Shown in pieces: positions 15,188-24,070 of a stretch of DNA of 48,626 bases (positions within the stretch are counted from its first letter, which is position 1; every line of letters starts with the position of its first letter). The position numbers and the translations under genes are program-made. The notes below the pieces were generated by a model that saw nothing but the letters and a program-made list of their open reading frames with translations, searched no databases and was not told where the DNA came from. This DNA is from Candidatus Sabulitectum sp. (GTDB lineage: Bacteria; Fermentibacterota; Fermentibacteria; Fermentibacterales; JCC-6), in contig JAIOSV010000077.1 of NCBI GenBank assembly GCA_021107435.1, positions 1 through 48,626 on the forward strand. The letters run 5' to 3'.

Positions 15188-17410
15188 TTATGGAAGAACC
15201 ACGCAGTTCTTTACAATGCTCTCACCTGGTGTGGTCAGCCTGAGGAAGTAGATACCGCCAGCGGCATCCGCGCCCCAGCTAACGCTGTGCTCACCTGCGA
15301 CAACTTCGTTGTTCACAAGGGTTTCCACAACACGGCCATACATATCGAACACACTCAGGTTGGCATGTCCGGAGGCCGGCACTGTGAAGTTAACAGCAGC
15401 GCTTCCTGTAATCGGTGTGCAGATGATAAGTGCAAGACCGTTAACTCCAGTGCTGCTCTGTTCTTCAACTCCTGTCATCCAGGCAGGAACAGTTACCTGT
15501 AGAGGATAAAGATTGTGAGCTGTTACTGTTACTGTGACATCCTCACTTGTGGGAACATCTTCAACGTTAATTGTTACTGCGCCTGATGCATCTGTGTAGC
15601 CGCTGCCAAGAGTAACCTCTCCCTGACAGAGGCCAACCATGGCTCCTTCCACTGCTGCATCTGTGGCTGTAGAAACATTCACTGTAAAGCTGCCAACTTC
15701 TACATGACCTGGATAGTCCGCGGCAATGTGTACAAGAGGACCTGTTGTGGAAAAGATATCGTGCTCAGGTTCTCCGAAGATCAGGTGCATATCGCTGTTG
15801 CCGGAATGCCCTGTATACTCGTAGGCTTTGATCTTACCATAGTCAAAGGCTGCACCCATATGGTAAATCTCCTCCTGGAAATAACCCCTGAACTGGTAAA
15901 GAGCAAGGGAATCAGTGGGACCCACCGGGCTGCCTACAGAAGCTCCCATAAAGCCAATGGCACCCTTCGGGTCACTGATGGAGCCTGAGTTAAGCCATGC
16001 CTCGCCAAAGCAGGTGGTTGAGCCACCGAACTTTGAGTTGAAGCAGGCAATTGAGCTGATCCAGGGAAGTTTTCTTCCGTTTGTAAGGGCTGCAACATCT
16101 GAGTTGTTAAATCCTGTTGTACACCACTCGTTAATACCGCCGTGTCCGATGTAGCTGATTAGAGATGTCCCATCATTAAACTCCGCTGAAAGGTTTGCCA
16201 CAGTTGGTGGAATACCTCCATATGCACTGCTGTTGCAGTAAAGCATGACATCCATATCTCCATCATTTGCAAGTATTTCTTTGTATCTCCAGGACATCCA
16301 CGGATCCTGGAAATCAGTTGATCCAATGCTCACGGCAAACTGGAACCAGCTTGATGCGGGCTCCCAGGGGTCGGTTTCGTAAGCCCAGACCTTCCATGAA
16401 GTGTAGTTGAGGCTGCCTGTGTCGGAACAGAGCCTTCCAACATGGATGCTGGGGTCAACTCCTGAACCGACAACACCATACTGGTTGTCTGAAGCAGTAC
16501 TTCCAACCCAGTAAACCGGGACAGCAGCTTCATCTCCAAGCAGAAGACAGTACTCCGGAGGATTTGTCCAGGTATTGAAGGCATCTTCAATGTAGGCATC
16601 AACCGCGGTGGAAGTTGTTCCGATAGTTTCTGTCGTAGCCACATGAACCTCATAGCCCTTTTCCCGCTTCCACTGAATAAGATCGCTGGCAAGAGCTACG
16701 GCCTCTTCGGGTCCAATGACAAGATAAGAACCGTCTATTACAGCATCTGTGAGCTGAAGACCAAGAACATCTTTATAAATGGGAATGTAGCTTCTGGTCA
16801 TTCCTGCCGAGGTTCTGTAAAGCTCGTTCTCGCCCTGCGATGAACCACTGACAAGTCTGATAGTAACATTGGTTGTAATGAAGGTCTCGCCTGTGACAGG
16901 ATTAACTGATACAGGATTGAATCTTACCCATGCCACGCGAATATCGCGGAGGATTGAAATTCTCTCAATAACCACAGGGCTTGAAGGATAGGCTGCTGAT
17001 GTGTTAAAAACAACTTCATCAACCCTCAAAGGAACCGCGCTACCGCTTCTGTCCATGAAGGGCTGCATGGGAAGAACAGTGTAATTACCAAGAACTGATG
17101 ACTCTGAGCTGATAATCTCGATTGAAATATCACCTGTGTTTGGTATCTGAACCATTCTTCTGATACAGGGAACATCAGGCGTTCCAATTTCAGCGCCGTA
17201 ACCGCCACCGGGAATCCTGAAGATAATCCCGTTGCCATAACCTTCTATTGAACTCTCAGTTGTTTCAAGCGCGGTGAGATTGAACTCTACTACAGGTCCA
17301 CCGTCTGTTCCAATGAACTTAGCGGTCTCAACCGGTTGCGGTGCACGGTAAACAGTACCGGCAAAAACAGATACAGATATAATCATTAGTATTCCAATAA
17401 CCCTGATCAT
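15188..17410 (-). CDS. C25-family (gingipain-type) cysteine peptidase with C-terminal sorting domain
   Basis: A 740-residue exported peptidase. A signal peptide (MIRVIGILMIISVSVFAG) is followed by a propeptide-like region (about 20-220). The peptidase C25 domain (about 225-560) carries catalytic H423 in SYIGHGG and C456 in SSIACFNS. An Ig-like region (about 570-660) and a final FlgD-like or type IX-type sorting domain (ANLSVFDMYGRVVETLVNNE...GIYFLRL) complete it. Gingipain relatives cleave after Arg or Lys outside the cell; the specificity here is unknown. The sorting domain implies surface or extracellular delivery. AAGGAGG 5 bases before the ATG at 17410 rules out the nine-codon longer frame. 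A good promoter lies at 17449-17477. Confidence 0.9.
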   Translation of the reverse strand: MIRVIGILMIISVSVFAGTVYRAPQPVETAKFIGTDGGPVVEFNLTALETTESSIEGYGNGIIFRIPGGGYGAEIGTPDVPCIRRMVQIPNTGDISIEIISSESSVLGNYTVLPMQPFMDRSGSAVPLRVDEVVFNTSAAYPSSPVVIERISILRDIRVAWVRFNPVSVNPVTGETFITTNVTIRLVSGSSQGENELYRTSAGMTRSYIPIYKDVLGLQLTDAVIDGSYLVIGPEEAVALASDLIQWKREKGYEVHVATTETIGTTSTAVDAYIEDAFNTWTNPPEYCLLLGDEAAVPVYWVGSTASDNQYGVVGSGVDPSIHVGRLCSDTGSLNYTSWKVWAYETDPWEPASSWFQFAVSIGSTDFQDPWMSWRYKEILANDGDMDVMLYCNSSAYGGIPPTVANLSAEFNDGTSLISYIGHGGINEWCTTGFNNSDVAALTNGRKLPWISSIACFNSKFGGSTTCFGEAWLNSGSISDPKGAIGFMGASVGSPVGPTDSLALYQFRGYFQEEIYHMGAAFDYGKIKAYEYTGHSGNSDMHLIFGEPEHDIFSTTGPLVHIAADYPGHVEVGSFTVNVSTATDAAVEGAMVGLCQGEVTLGSGYTDASGAVTINVEDVPTSEDVTVTVTAHNLYPLQVTVPAWMTGVEEQSSTGVNGLALIICTPITGSAAVNFTVPASGHANLSVFDMYGRVVETLVNNEVVAGEHSVSWGADAAGGIYFLRLTTPGESIVKNCVVLP

Positions 17411-17448
17411 CGTTACCTCCTTGTATATATATATCATTTGTTCACCTT

Positions 17449-17477
17449 ACTCTAAAAGCAAATCCTTTCCAAGTCAA
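17449..17477 (-). promoter_or_regulatory. Promoter of the C25 peptidase gene
   Basis: The minus strand reads TTGACT (17477-17472), 17 bases, TAGAGT (17454-17449), about 40 bases before the ATG. It sits between the hairpin at 17481-17510 and the gene, so the gene is transcribed independently. Confidence 0.6.
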
Positions 17478-17480
17478 TGG

Positions 17481-17510
17481 TTCCCGGGCAGTTTTAAAAC
17501 TGCCCGGGAA
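17481..17510 (-). terminator. Perfect 30-base palindrome after the HD-domain gene
   Basis: The arm TTCCCGGGCAGTTTT and its exact reverse complement form a 15-bp, loop-free palindrome 7 bases after the HD-gene stop at 17518. In RNA the four central bases would form the loop. No clear T-run follows on the minus strand. It is probably the operon terminator. Confidence 0.65.
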
Positions 17511-17517
17511 ATTTGTT

Positions 17518-18078
17518 TTAAGTAATGAGAAGCCCTTTGGACAACATCACCATGGGATTGAAAGTGGCAAAATCAGCCTGGTGTACCAGGACAGTCTCCA
17601 CCCTCTGCGGTCTGCCGTCACCTTCTTTGGCATGGCAGCCAATGATGTTGATTACCTCTTCTGAAAGATCAGCTTTTGCCGCAAGGATGGCACCGGAAAT
17701 GGGATGTCTGGCGCACTTGCCGCTGTAGCTCTTCCGGTGTTTACCGTCAGATTGCTCAATTTCAAGAAGCTTGCCCACATCGTGGAGAAGACCGCCGGCA
17801 ACCAGCAAGTCCATATTCACCTTGAAGGGCGGTGTGTATGTGCCCTCTATGGCATTAGCGAGTCCGATAGCTCCCTCGGTAACAGCGATTGTGTGCTGAA
17901 TCAGATTAACTCCATGAGTTTCGGTAAGAAGAGTAAAAGGAATCTCTGACAGTTGCTCAACTGTCCAGCCACCATCTTCAGCGGCAGTTACCCATACTTT
18001 TACAACCTTCTGTCTTAGATCATCATCCGAAATCTTTGCCAGTTGAACTGCAAAGAGGTTCTCTATTGCTGCTTTCAT
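17518..18078 (-). CDS. HD-domain phosphohydrolase
   Basis: A 186-residue soluble protein with an HD metal-dependent phosphohydrolase domain. The metal ligands appear as H in NLIQHT, the HD pair in GGLLHDVGK, and later H in ARHPISG and GCHAKEGDG. A final ADFATFNP is typical of HDIG-type proteins. The substrate (nucleotide, phosphate ester) is unknown. The start is ATG 18078, four bases after the dehydrogenase stop, with the upstream extension inside that gene. It is thus the second gene of a two-gene unit. It is not a c-di-GMP HD-GYP protein: the GYP motif is absent. Confidence 0.8.
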   Translation of the reverse strand: MKAAIENLFAVQLAKISDDDLRQKVVKVWVTAAEDGGWTVEQLSEIPFTLLTETHGVNLIQHTIAVTEGAIGLANAIEGTYTPPFKVNMDLLVAGGLLHDVGKLLEIEQSDGKHRKSYSGKCARHPISGAILAAKADLSEEVINIIGCHAKEGDGRPQRVETVLVHQADFATFNPMVMLSKGLLIT

Positions 18079-18082
18079 GACT

Positions 18083-19273
18083 CTACCTGCCCATGGCTTC
18101 AATTACAGCATCTGTCATCTGAGAGGTGCTGGCAGCTCCCTTATTTACCACATCAGCGGTTCCGCGCATTTTCTTCATGTCGTATGTGCGGACCTTACCC
18201 TCTCTGATTACAGTCTCAATTGCCTTCCTGATCTTTGCTGCTTTCTCAATTTCACCTATGTGATCAAGCATCATGCAGGCAGTAAGGAACATTGCAATGG
18301 GATTAACGATTGATACTTCGTAGTCAGCATACTTGGGAGCCGAGCCGTGCGTGGGCTCGAATACGGCGACTTCGTCACCAATGTTAGCGCTGCATGCAAA
18401 ACCAAGACCACCTGTAAGGCCTGCGAAACCGTCACTGACAATGTCACCGAACATGTTGCCGCTGACAAGTACACCGTAATCTTCAGGATTCTTGGTGAGC
18501 CACATCATCTGGGCATCAATGTTGGTCTCCCAGAGATCTATGTCATCGTATTCCTTAACCATCTTACGACCCTCTTCACGCATCATACCGCTTGTCTCGC
18601 GGATAACATTGGGCTTCTCGCAGATGGTAACACTCTTGTAACCGAATTTCTTCGCGTACTCAAAGGCAGCTCTCAGTATTCTCTGACAGGCCTTCCGTGA
18701 AAAGATCCTTGTTGAAACAGCAAGGTCTTCTCTGGGCACATCACCAAAGTTCTTTGAGAATTTTACATGGGTATTCAGCGCGTTGTATACAACATCCGGA
18801 GGATTGGTCCATTCAACTCCACCGTAAAGACCTTCTGTGTTCTGGCGGAAGATTACGGCATCCACAAGCGGTTCTTCAATAATATCTCCCGGGCCTCTTC
18901 TTATGAAGTTAAGAGGATTGCCTGCAAATGCCTTACAGGGACGGGTACAGATATCCAGGTTGAAATGCTGACGCATGGAAACAATGGGACTGAAGTACAC
19001 CAGACCCTTGTCGCGAAGGGAGGGATCAAGAGCTTCATTGGCCTTGTCCTTCGGTTTGGAAGTGATAGCACCGAAAAGAGCTATCTTGTGCTTCTCAAGA
19101 ATATCAATTGTTCTTTGAGGAAGAGGGTTCCCCTCTTTCTTCCAGAACTCCCAGCCAATATCCGCATGGACATAATCCGCCTCAAAACCAGCTGCATCCA
19201 ATACCCTTAAAGCCTCTTTGAGAACCGGTACACCGATTCCATCGCCGGGCATTGTTACTACTGTTCTCCTCAT
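18083..19273 (-). CDS. Isocitrate/isopropylmalate dehydrogenase family enzyme
   Basis: A 396-residue NAD(P)-linked beta-decarboxylating dehydrogenase. Landmarks: MPGDGIGVPV near the start, FRQNTEGLYGGVEW (the 'ENTEG' loop favours isocitrate or homoisocitrate over isopropylmalate), IDAQMMWL and NMFGDIVSDGFAGLTGGLG with metal-binding aspartates, and EPTHGSAPKYA. The product would be 2-oxoglutarate for isocitrate. The window also holds both subunits of an aconitase/isopropylmalate-isomerase-type dehydratase at 46806-48537, 27 kb away, which could supply the substrate. Substrate and cofactor are not settled by sequence alone. The gene is translationally close to the HD phosphohydrolase. SD GGAGG lies upstream of the ATG. 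Confidence 0.88.
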   Translation of the reverse strand: MRRTVVTMPGDGIGVPVLKEALRVLDAAGFEADYVHADIGWEFWKKEGNPLPQRTIDILEKHKIALFGAITSKPKDKANEALDPSLRDKGLVYFSPIVSMRQHFNLDICTRPCKAFAGNPLNFIRRGPGDIIEEPLVDAVIFRQNTEGLYGGVEWTNPPDVVYNALNTHVKFSKNFGDVPREDLAVSTRIFSRKACQRILRAAFEYAKKFGYKSVTICEKPNVIRETSGMMREEGRKMVKEYDDIDLWETNIDAQMMWLTKNPEDYGVLVSGNMFGDIVSDGFAGLTGGLGFACSANIGDEVAVFEPTHGSAPKYADYEVSIVNPIAMFLTACMMLDHIGEIEKAAKIRKAIETVIREGKVRTYDMKKMRGTADVVNKGAASTSQMTDAVIEAMGR

Positions 19274-19314
19274 TCGGTATTCCTCCTGAAGTAAAAAAAT
19301 GAACCAAAACTATT

Positions 19315-19330
19315 GCCGGAACCTACCGGC
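19315..19330 (-). terminator. Weak hairpin after the tricorn-like gene
   Basis: GCCGG (19315-19319) and CCGGC (19326-19330) form a short stem with a 6-base loop, 25 bases after the stop at 19355. Downstream on the minus strand is AATAGTTTT. It is a weak candidate only. Confidence 0.35.
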
Positions 19331-19354
19331 GTAAGAAAAATAAAGCCCCCGTAA

Positions 19355-22300
19355 TTAAATGGGTACCCCCTGAATCAACTCGATAGCAGTTTGAATTGCA
19401 GCATCAAGCTGTCGGTCAATACCAAGACCGGCATCTCCCGGCATTTCCATTACAAATACATCAGGGGTAACACCGCTATTCTCCAGATTGTCGCCTTCCA
19501 GGGTATACCAGCCTGTCCCGGGAAGCCTGAAACCTGTTCCGTCGGCAAGCTCCACATCTACAGTGCCAATCACAGCTCCGTATGTGGTATTCCCTACGAT
19601 GGGCCCCAGATCAAGTTCTTTCCATGCGGCGGGAAAAATTTCCGCGTCTGAATAGCAGGTCTCATTTATTAGAAGGATAACCGGCTTTTTCCAGACTCCC
19701 AGAGGTTCCACTGTTGCAGTCCCGCTTCTGTTCAAACTCAGGGCATAAGGTTCCCCCGCGAGACTAGAAAGTATTTGATTGTGTGTTGATCCTCCTCCAT
19801 TGCCTCTGACATCAATTATCATTGCATCTTTCTCATAACCCTCTGCGTAGAGATCTCTTCTGAAGTTCTTCACCGATTCCTGATCCATGGAGGGAATGTG
19901 CAGATAGCCCACCCTGTTGTCGGAAAGCTGAGAAACCCAGTATCTTTGAATTGAAAGCCATTCATCATACTCAAGGTTCCATAAATCCCACTCTGAAACC
20001 GGAGTAAGCCTCACCCGCAAAGGAGTACCGTTTCGTATGAAATTGAACCCTATCTCCCTGTCGGCAGTGTTTCTCAGAGGAGCATAAAAGTTATGACTCC
20101 AGCCCACAGGCTCACCGTTAATCTTTGTAATAATATCTCCCTGAAGAAATCCCGCCTGGTGACCGGGAGACATCGGGATCAGACTGTCTACTCTGACTCC
20201 GGGACCGTTCCACAGATGATCCGGGAAAATACCGGTTTCCCCGGTGTAGGCAGTACGGGTGTATGTCCACGGTCCGTAAATACCAAGATGTGATGCTGAA
20301 AGCTCGCCCAGCATCCTTCTGACCACATCGTTGAACTCCTGATTTATCAAAGCGGCTGACGCTCTGTCTTCGTATTTATTCCGTATTTCATCCCAGTCTA
20401 CGCCGTGCATATCTCTGTCGTAGAAGCTGTCTCTAAGCTGTCTCCAGGCTGAATAAAATTTCTGTCTCTGCATTTCATCCCTGAATTGAGAGTATGGAGC
20501 AGACCAGGAAAGCAGATCCCCGTCTGTATTCCTGAGAGTGGAACCGTAACTGAGGTAATAGACAGCGCCTGCTGTTTCTGTGTCTGTCGGTTGAATTCTT
20601 GATGGGGAATGATCTCCGCTGCTCTCTCTTGTAAGGTTTTCTCCATCCCAGTCGACGGAGTAAATATCCATATTCCCGGAGGTATCCGTGGAAGGAAAAT
20701 AGATCTTCCGTCCGTTTGGGGTTATTCCGAAAAAGTTGTAGTAACCTTCAACCTCGCAGAGCTCTTCAGTTCGCATGTAAAGGTCAGTTGTGTATGCTGA
20801 TACTACATCAAGCGGAGTATCAAGAAGGTTATCCTTGTCGTCCCTTTCTGCTTCCCAGTCCTCCGGATTGAACCATGCCTGAACTATTGAATAGTCTCCT
20901 TCGTCGGTTCGGCTGGCCCAGATAAGTCTTTTCCCGTCAGAAGGCCAGAGGGGCTGAAAGTCATCATTGGGATGGCGGCTCACATTTACCGCTTCACCTC
21001 CATCAGCGGAAACAATGAAAATATCCTCACGGTGTGCTTCAATAGTGGAACTGAATGCGATCCATCTTGAATCGGGTGACCATGAGTGGTGCAAGATCCC
21101 GCTTACATCACAAACTTTTCTGGATCTGCCACCAGGAACATCCATAAAATAGAGATATCCATCGCTGTCCAGAAAGGAAAAATCTCCGGACGGTGCCCAC
21201 TCTGCATTCCTGGAAACTCTCTGACCTGTATTCAACTCATCCAGATCAATATGAATGGGATCACCATCAGTAATCTTCACCACACCCAGCACAATCCTGA
21301 CTTCTCCATCAGACTCTCTTTGAAAAAGGATCATTGAACCGTCGGAGTTAATTCTCGGACGGCTTTCCAGCGCACTGGTTGATGTGATTCTCACAGCATC
21401 ATCAAGCTCGCCTTCAATGATTAGTGCCGCGTATATCTCACCCTCCGCTTCCATAACCATGAAAGAAGCATCACTGGCAACAGAGAAATCGGATGTATAG
21501 ACTCCCGCGAAAGAGAGTTCTTCCATGGAAAAAGGAAGATCAACGCTGACTGGCAGGTAAATGTCTTGCATAGCCATATCAGGAAAGGACATGCGAACCA
21601 GTTTCCCCCCTGACTCAAATACAACAACAGAACCATCAGCGCTTACTGCCGGAAAAGTTATACCCCCTGGAATCGGAGAAGAAATCGGGTTTCCCCGAGT
21701 GTCATAGAACCGATCCTGACCGGTCTCATCCTCCATGACGAAGAAAATGTTTCCATGGGAATCAGCAAGGGGCCATCTCTGATCGGCGTTGAGGAAAGCA
21801 AGGGGAGTATACTGATCTCCTTCAACCAGCCAGAGGGAACTTGAGGCACTCCCGAAATAGTGTCGCCTCCACCAGGGAGTAAATCCCCTTTCTATCACGA
21901 ATCCATCGGATACAGAAACCAGGCTTTTAACTGAAGCTGCAAGCTCCAGGCCTGGAGTCCCGCCGTCCTGGGAAATTTTCCATACCCAGTTGTCTCCACC
22001 CTCACGGGAAGAGGTGAACAGAACCTCATCCCCTGCCCATCCAAGCACTTTGTCTTCACCACCGTGGTATGTCAGTCTTTTTGAAACACCGCCCGCTGAT
22101 GGCATTACATAGACATCACCACCACCGGTCGCGCTGTTTGTGAAGGCAATCCAGTCTCCGTTTTCGCTGTATGACGGATGGCTGATGTATCCTTCACCGG
22201 GTGTGAGACACCTTGACGTACCGCCCGAGAGGGGAGCTTCCCATAGTTTTCCTCTCCAGCAGAACACCATATTCAAGCCGTCTGGAGATACAGAGGGATA

Positions 22301-22363
22301 TCTTGGATCAACTATTTCATCAGAAGCTGTAATCGAAGCAAGAGCCAGAATCAGTAACAACAT
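19355..22363 (-). CDS. Exported tricorn-like protease (S41 family)
   Basis: A 1002-residue protease with the tricorn layout. An N-terminal hydrophobic segment (MLLLILALASITAS) looks like a signal peptide. Beta-propeller repeats (about 20-560) carry TolB/WD-like strands such as PSVSPDGLNMVFCWRGKLW. A helical segment, a PDZ domain (about 715-790) and a C-terminal S41 catalytic domain follow. The tetrad is visible as S691-H692 (SASHLG), nucleophile S905-D906 (CYSDAEIF) and E961 (LENSGVTPD). Tricorn degrades peptides downstream of the proteasome in archaea; bacterial homologues are often exported. The gene overlaps the upstream methyltransferase by 44 bases. SD GGGG lies about 8 bases before the ATG. 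Confidence 0.9.
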   Translation of the reverse strand: MLLLILALASITASDEIVDPRYPSVSPDGLNMVFCWRGKLWEAPLSGGTSRCLTPGEGYISHPSYSENGDWIAFTNSATGGGDVYVMPSAGGVSKRLTYHGGEDKVLGWAGDEVLFTSSREGGDNWVWKISQDGGTPGLELAASVKSLVSVSDGFVIERGFTPWWRRHYFGSASSSLWLVEGDQYTPLAFLNADQRWPLADSHGNIFFVMEDETGQDRFYDTRGNPISSPIPGGITFPAVSADGSVVVFESGGKLVRMSFPDMAMQDIYLPVSVDLPFSMEELSFAGVYTSDFSVASDASFMVMEAEGEIYAALIIEGELDDAVRITSTSALESRPRINSDGSMILFQRESDGEVRIVLGVVKITDGDPIHIDLDELNTGQRVSRNAEWAPSGDFSFLDSDGYLYFMDVPGGRSRKVCDVSGILHHSWSPDSRWIAFSSTIEAHREDIFIVSADGGEAVNVSRHPNDDFQPLWPSDGKRLIWASRTDEGDYSIVQAWFNPEDWEAERDDKDNLLDTPLDVVSAYTTDLYMRTEELCEVEGYYNFFGITPNGRKIYFPSTDTSGNMDIYSVDWDGENLTRESSGDHSPSRIQPTDTETAGAVYYLSYGSTLRNTDGDLLSWSAPYSQFRDEMQRQKFYSAWRQLRDSFYDRDMHGVDWDEIRNKYEDRASAALINQEFNDVVRRMLGELSASHLGIYGPWTYTRTAYTGETGIFPDHLWNGPGVRVDSLIPMSPGHQAGFLQGDIITKINGEPVGWSHNFYAPLRNTADREIGFNFIRNGTPLRVRLTPVSEWDLWNLEYDEWLSIQRYWVSQLSDNRVGYLHIPSMDQESVKNFRRDLYAEGYEKDAMIIDVRGNGGGSTHNQILSSLAGEPYALSLNRSGTATVEPLGVWKKPVILLINETCYSDAEIFPAAWKELDLGPIVGNTTYGAVIGTVDVELADGTGFRLPGTGWYTLEGDNLENSGVTPDVFVMEMPGDAGLGIDRQLDAAIQTAIELIQGVPI

Positions 22364-23123
22364 TTTGTATCCCCTTTACAGCAAGGACCAGAAGTCTGGG
22401 CGAGAGTTCATTATCGTAGGGGCTTCGGTCGTAATTTCCCCATTCAATTATATCACAGAATCCTGCTTCTTTCAAAAGGCTGATTATCTGATCACGACTG
22501 ATTACCGCAAGTTCAAGCGTAATCTCCTCAGTAGTTTCTCTGTCTCCGTCTATGGTTGTGTAGAACATGTGGTATTTGATTGTGTTCGTATCCCGTCTGC
22601 GTTCCACCTTCTCCCTCAGTACAAGACGAGTTCCGTCAGGCATCTTCGCGCAGTACCGCTCAGTAAGCGGTTCAGACTCTCTTCTTGCAAATACAGGACT
22701 CACCTCAAGGAGAAAAACACCCCCCGGTGCTGTAACTCGGAAAGCTTCCTTAATAATACCGATTCTGATTTCTTCTTCAGGAACACACTGAAGCCCGTTG
22801 TATGGGAAGCAGGCAAAGGGAAAAGAATCTGATCTGAAAGGCATTCTCTCGCCTGTGCCCTGTATCCTCAGCGCGAGTTCGCGGTCTGCAACGGACCACT
22901 TTGCCAGCATTAAATCACTCGGCTCAAGAGCAACTGCAGCAGACTGCCCTTCCAGAGAGCCGGCAAGTCTACCGGAGCCCGCACCTATCTCCAGGTAGGA
23001 GCCGGTATACTCTTTTCTGATCTGTGTGTAGAAATCAAGCTCAGGCTGATCAGCCGGAAAAACAATACCCTCTTCCGCGTTGAAATACCTCGCATACCTG
23101 TTCCACAGGTCTCTGGTGCTCAT
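22320..23123 (-). CDS. Class I SAM-dependent methyltransferase
   Basis: A 267-residue Rossmann methyltransferase. Motif I is YLEIGAGSGRLAGSLEG (about residues 43-59), the acidic end of beta2 is ALEPSDLM, and the post-I region has GERMPFRSDSFPFACFPYNGLQ. The substrate is unknown; the type-11 pattern is typical of small-molecule or polyketide-like acceptors. The last 44 bases overlap the tricorn-like gene, so the two are translationally linked. It shares the strand with the M23 endopeptidase and sigma-factor genes upstream. Confidence 0.82.
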   Translation of the reverse strand: MSTRDLWNRYARYFNAEEGIVFPADQPELDFYTQIRKEYTGSYLEIGAGSGRLAGSLEGQSAAVALEPSDLMLAKWSVADRELALRIQGTGERMPFRSDSFPFACFPYNGLQCVPEEEIRIGIIKEAFRVTAPGGVFLLEVSPVFARRESEPLTERYCAKMPDGTRLVLREKVERRRDTNTIKYHMFYTTIDGDRETTEEITLELAVISRDQIISLLKEAGFCDIIEWGNYDRSPYDNELSPRLLVLAVKGIQNVVTDSGSCFDYSF

Positions 23124-23157
23124 CAGGTAAGAATATCATTTGATGCTTGAGGTTGCA

Positions 23158-24057
23158 CTAAAAAGCAGCTTCAGCGGAACCGGCTCTTATAATGAAATCC
23201 TCAGGATCTACCTGAACACCGTTTCTGAGAACTTCATAATGAACATGTGGTCCCACAGATCTTCCGGTGGAACCAACTCTGGCAATGAGGTCTCCCCGCT
23301 GTACAGACTGACCCACGGCAACATCGATTCCCGAGCAGTGAGCAAATCTGGTGGACAGGGTGTTTGAATGCTTAATCACCAGGTTCAACCCCCAGCCGCC
23401 ACCCCATCCGCAGAAAGTTACCGTTCCATCAGCGGGAGCAAATATTGATGTTCCGGTATTAGCGGAAATATCTATTCCCTTATGGTATCTGACCGCGCCG
23501 GTAAAGGGGTCAATTCTCGCACCGAAATCACTGACAAAAATGCCATTTACCGGCCAGATTGAAGGAGTGTGCCTGAGTTGATCAGCCTTATCCACAAGAA
23601 GCACCGCGAGAGAATCGTAGGCAATTTGTTCAGCGTAAACAAGTCGTTCACACAGAAGCATTCTCAGCTCAATGTCGTCAATGTATCTGAATATGTCGGT
23701 TCCCGAATTGCCCGCAGTAAACTTATCAGTCATTCTTGAGAAATTTATATTCATATCGGCAGCTGCCATAAAGGCCCGTTCCTCACGCTGAGCCACCGCC
23801 TCCAGATTGTTCTGGATGTTCTCAACCCTGGTATTCAACTGTATGAGTTCACCCTGAAGAGTTAGGTATTCCTGGTCTGCACTTAATCGACTGTTCCCGG
23901 AAATCCCCTTGCCGAGACTGAACCCCAATGCCATAAACAGGCAGACAACCCCCGCCGCAATCAGAACAGTCCAGCCGGCCTTTGCCGGTGACATGAGTAC
24001 ATGCCTTCTTCTGCTTGACGGGTTGTCCGGAATCCAGTTGAGAGAGCCCTTTAACAT
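23158..24057 (-). CDS. M23-family peptidoglycan endopeptidase (membrane-anchored)
   Basis: A 299-residue protein: cytoplasmic N-tail, one transmembrane segment (about residues 28-46), a coiled coil (about 60-100), and a LytM/M23 domain (about 185-290) with zinc ligands H192-x3-D196 (YHKGIDI) and H271-x-H273 (GPHVHYE). It is of the MepM/NlpD type and would cleave peptidoglycan cross-links or activate amidases in the periplasm. The four ligand positions are present, so it is probably active. It starts 14 bases after the sigma-factor gene ends and may be co-transcribed with it. Confidence 0.9.
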   Translation of the reverse strand: MLKGSLNWIPDNPSSRRRHVLMSPAKAGWTVLIAAGVVCLFMALGFSLGKGISGNSRLSADQEYLTLQGELIQLNTRVENIQNNLEAVAQREERAFMAAADMNINFSRMTDKFTAGNSGTDIFRYIDDIELRMLLCERLVYAEQIAYDSLAVLLVDKADQLRHTPSIWPVNGIFVSDFGARIDPFTGAVRYHKGIDISANTGTSIFAPADGTVTFCGWGGGWGLNLVIKHSNTLSTRFAHCSGIDVAVGQSVQRGDLIARVGSTGRSVGPHVHYEVLRNGVQVDPEDFIIRAGSAEAAF

Positions 24058-24070
24058 GAGCTGTCCGCTT

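Noticed and set aside
22140..22832. A 230-codon plus-strand frame across the tricorn/methyltransferase border
   Set aside because: No domain or ribosome site, and both minus-strand genes have full catalytic motifs.
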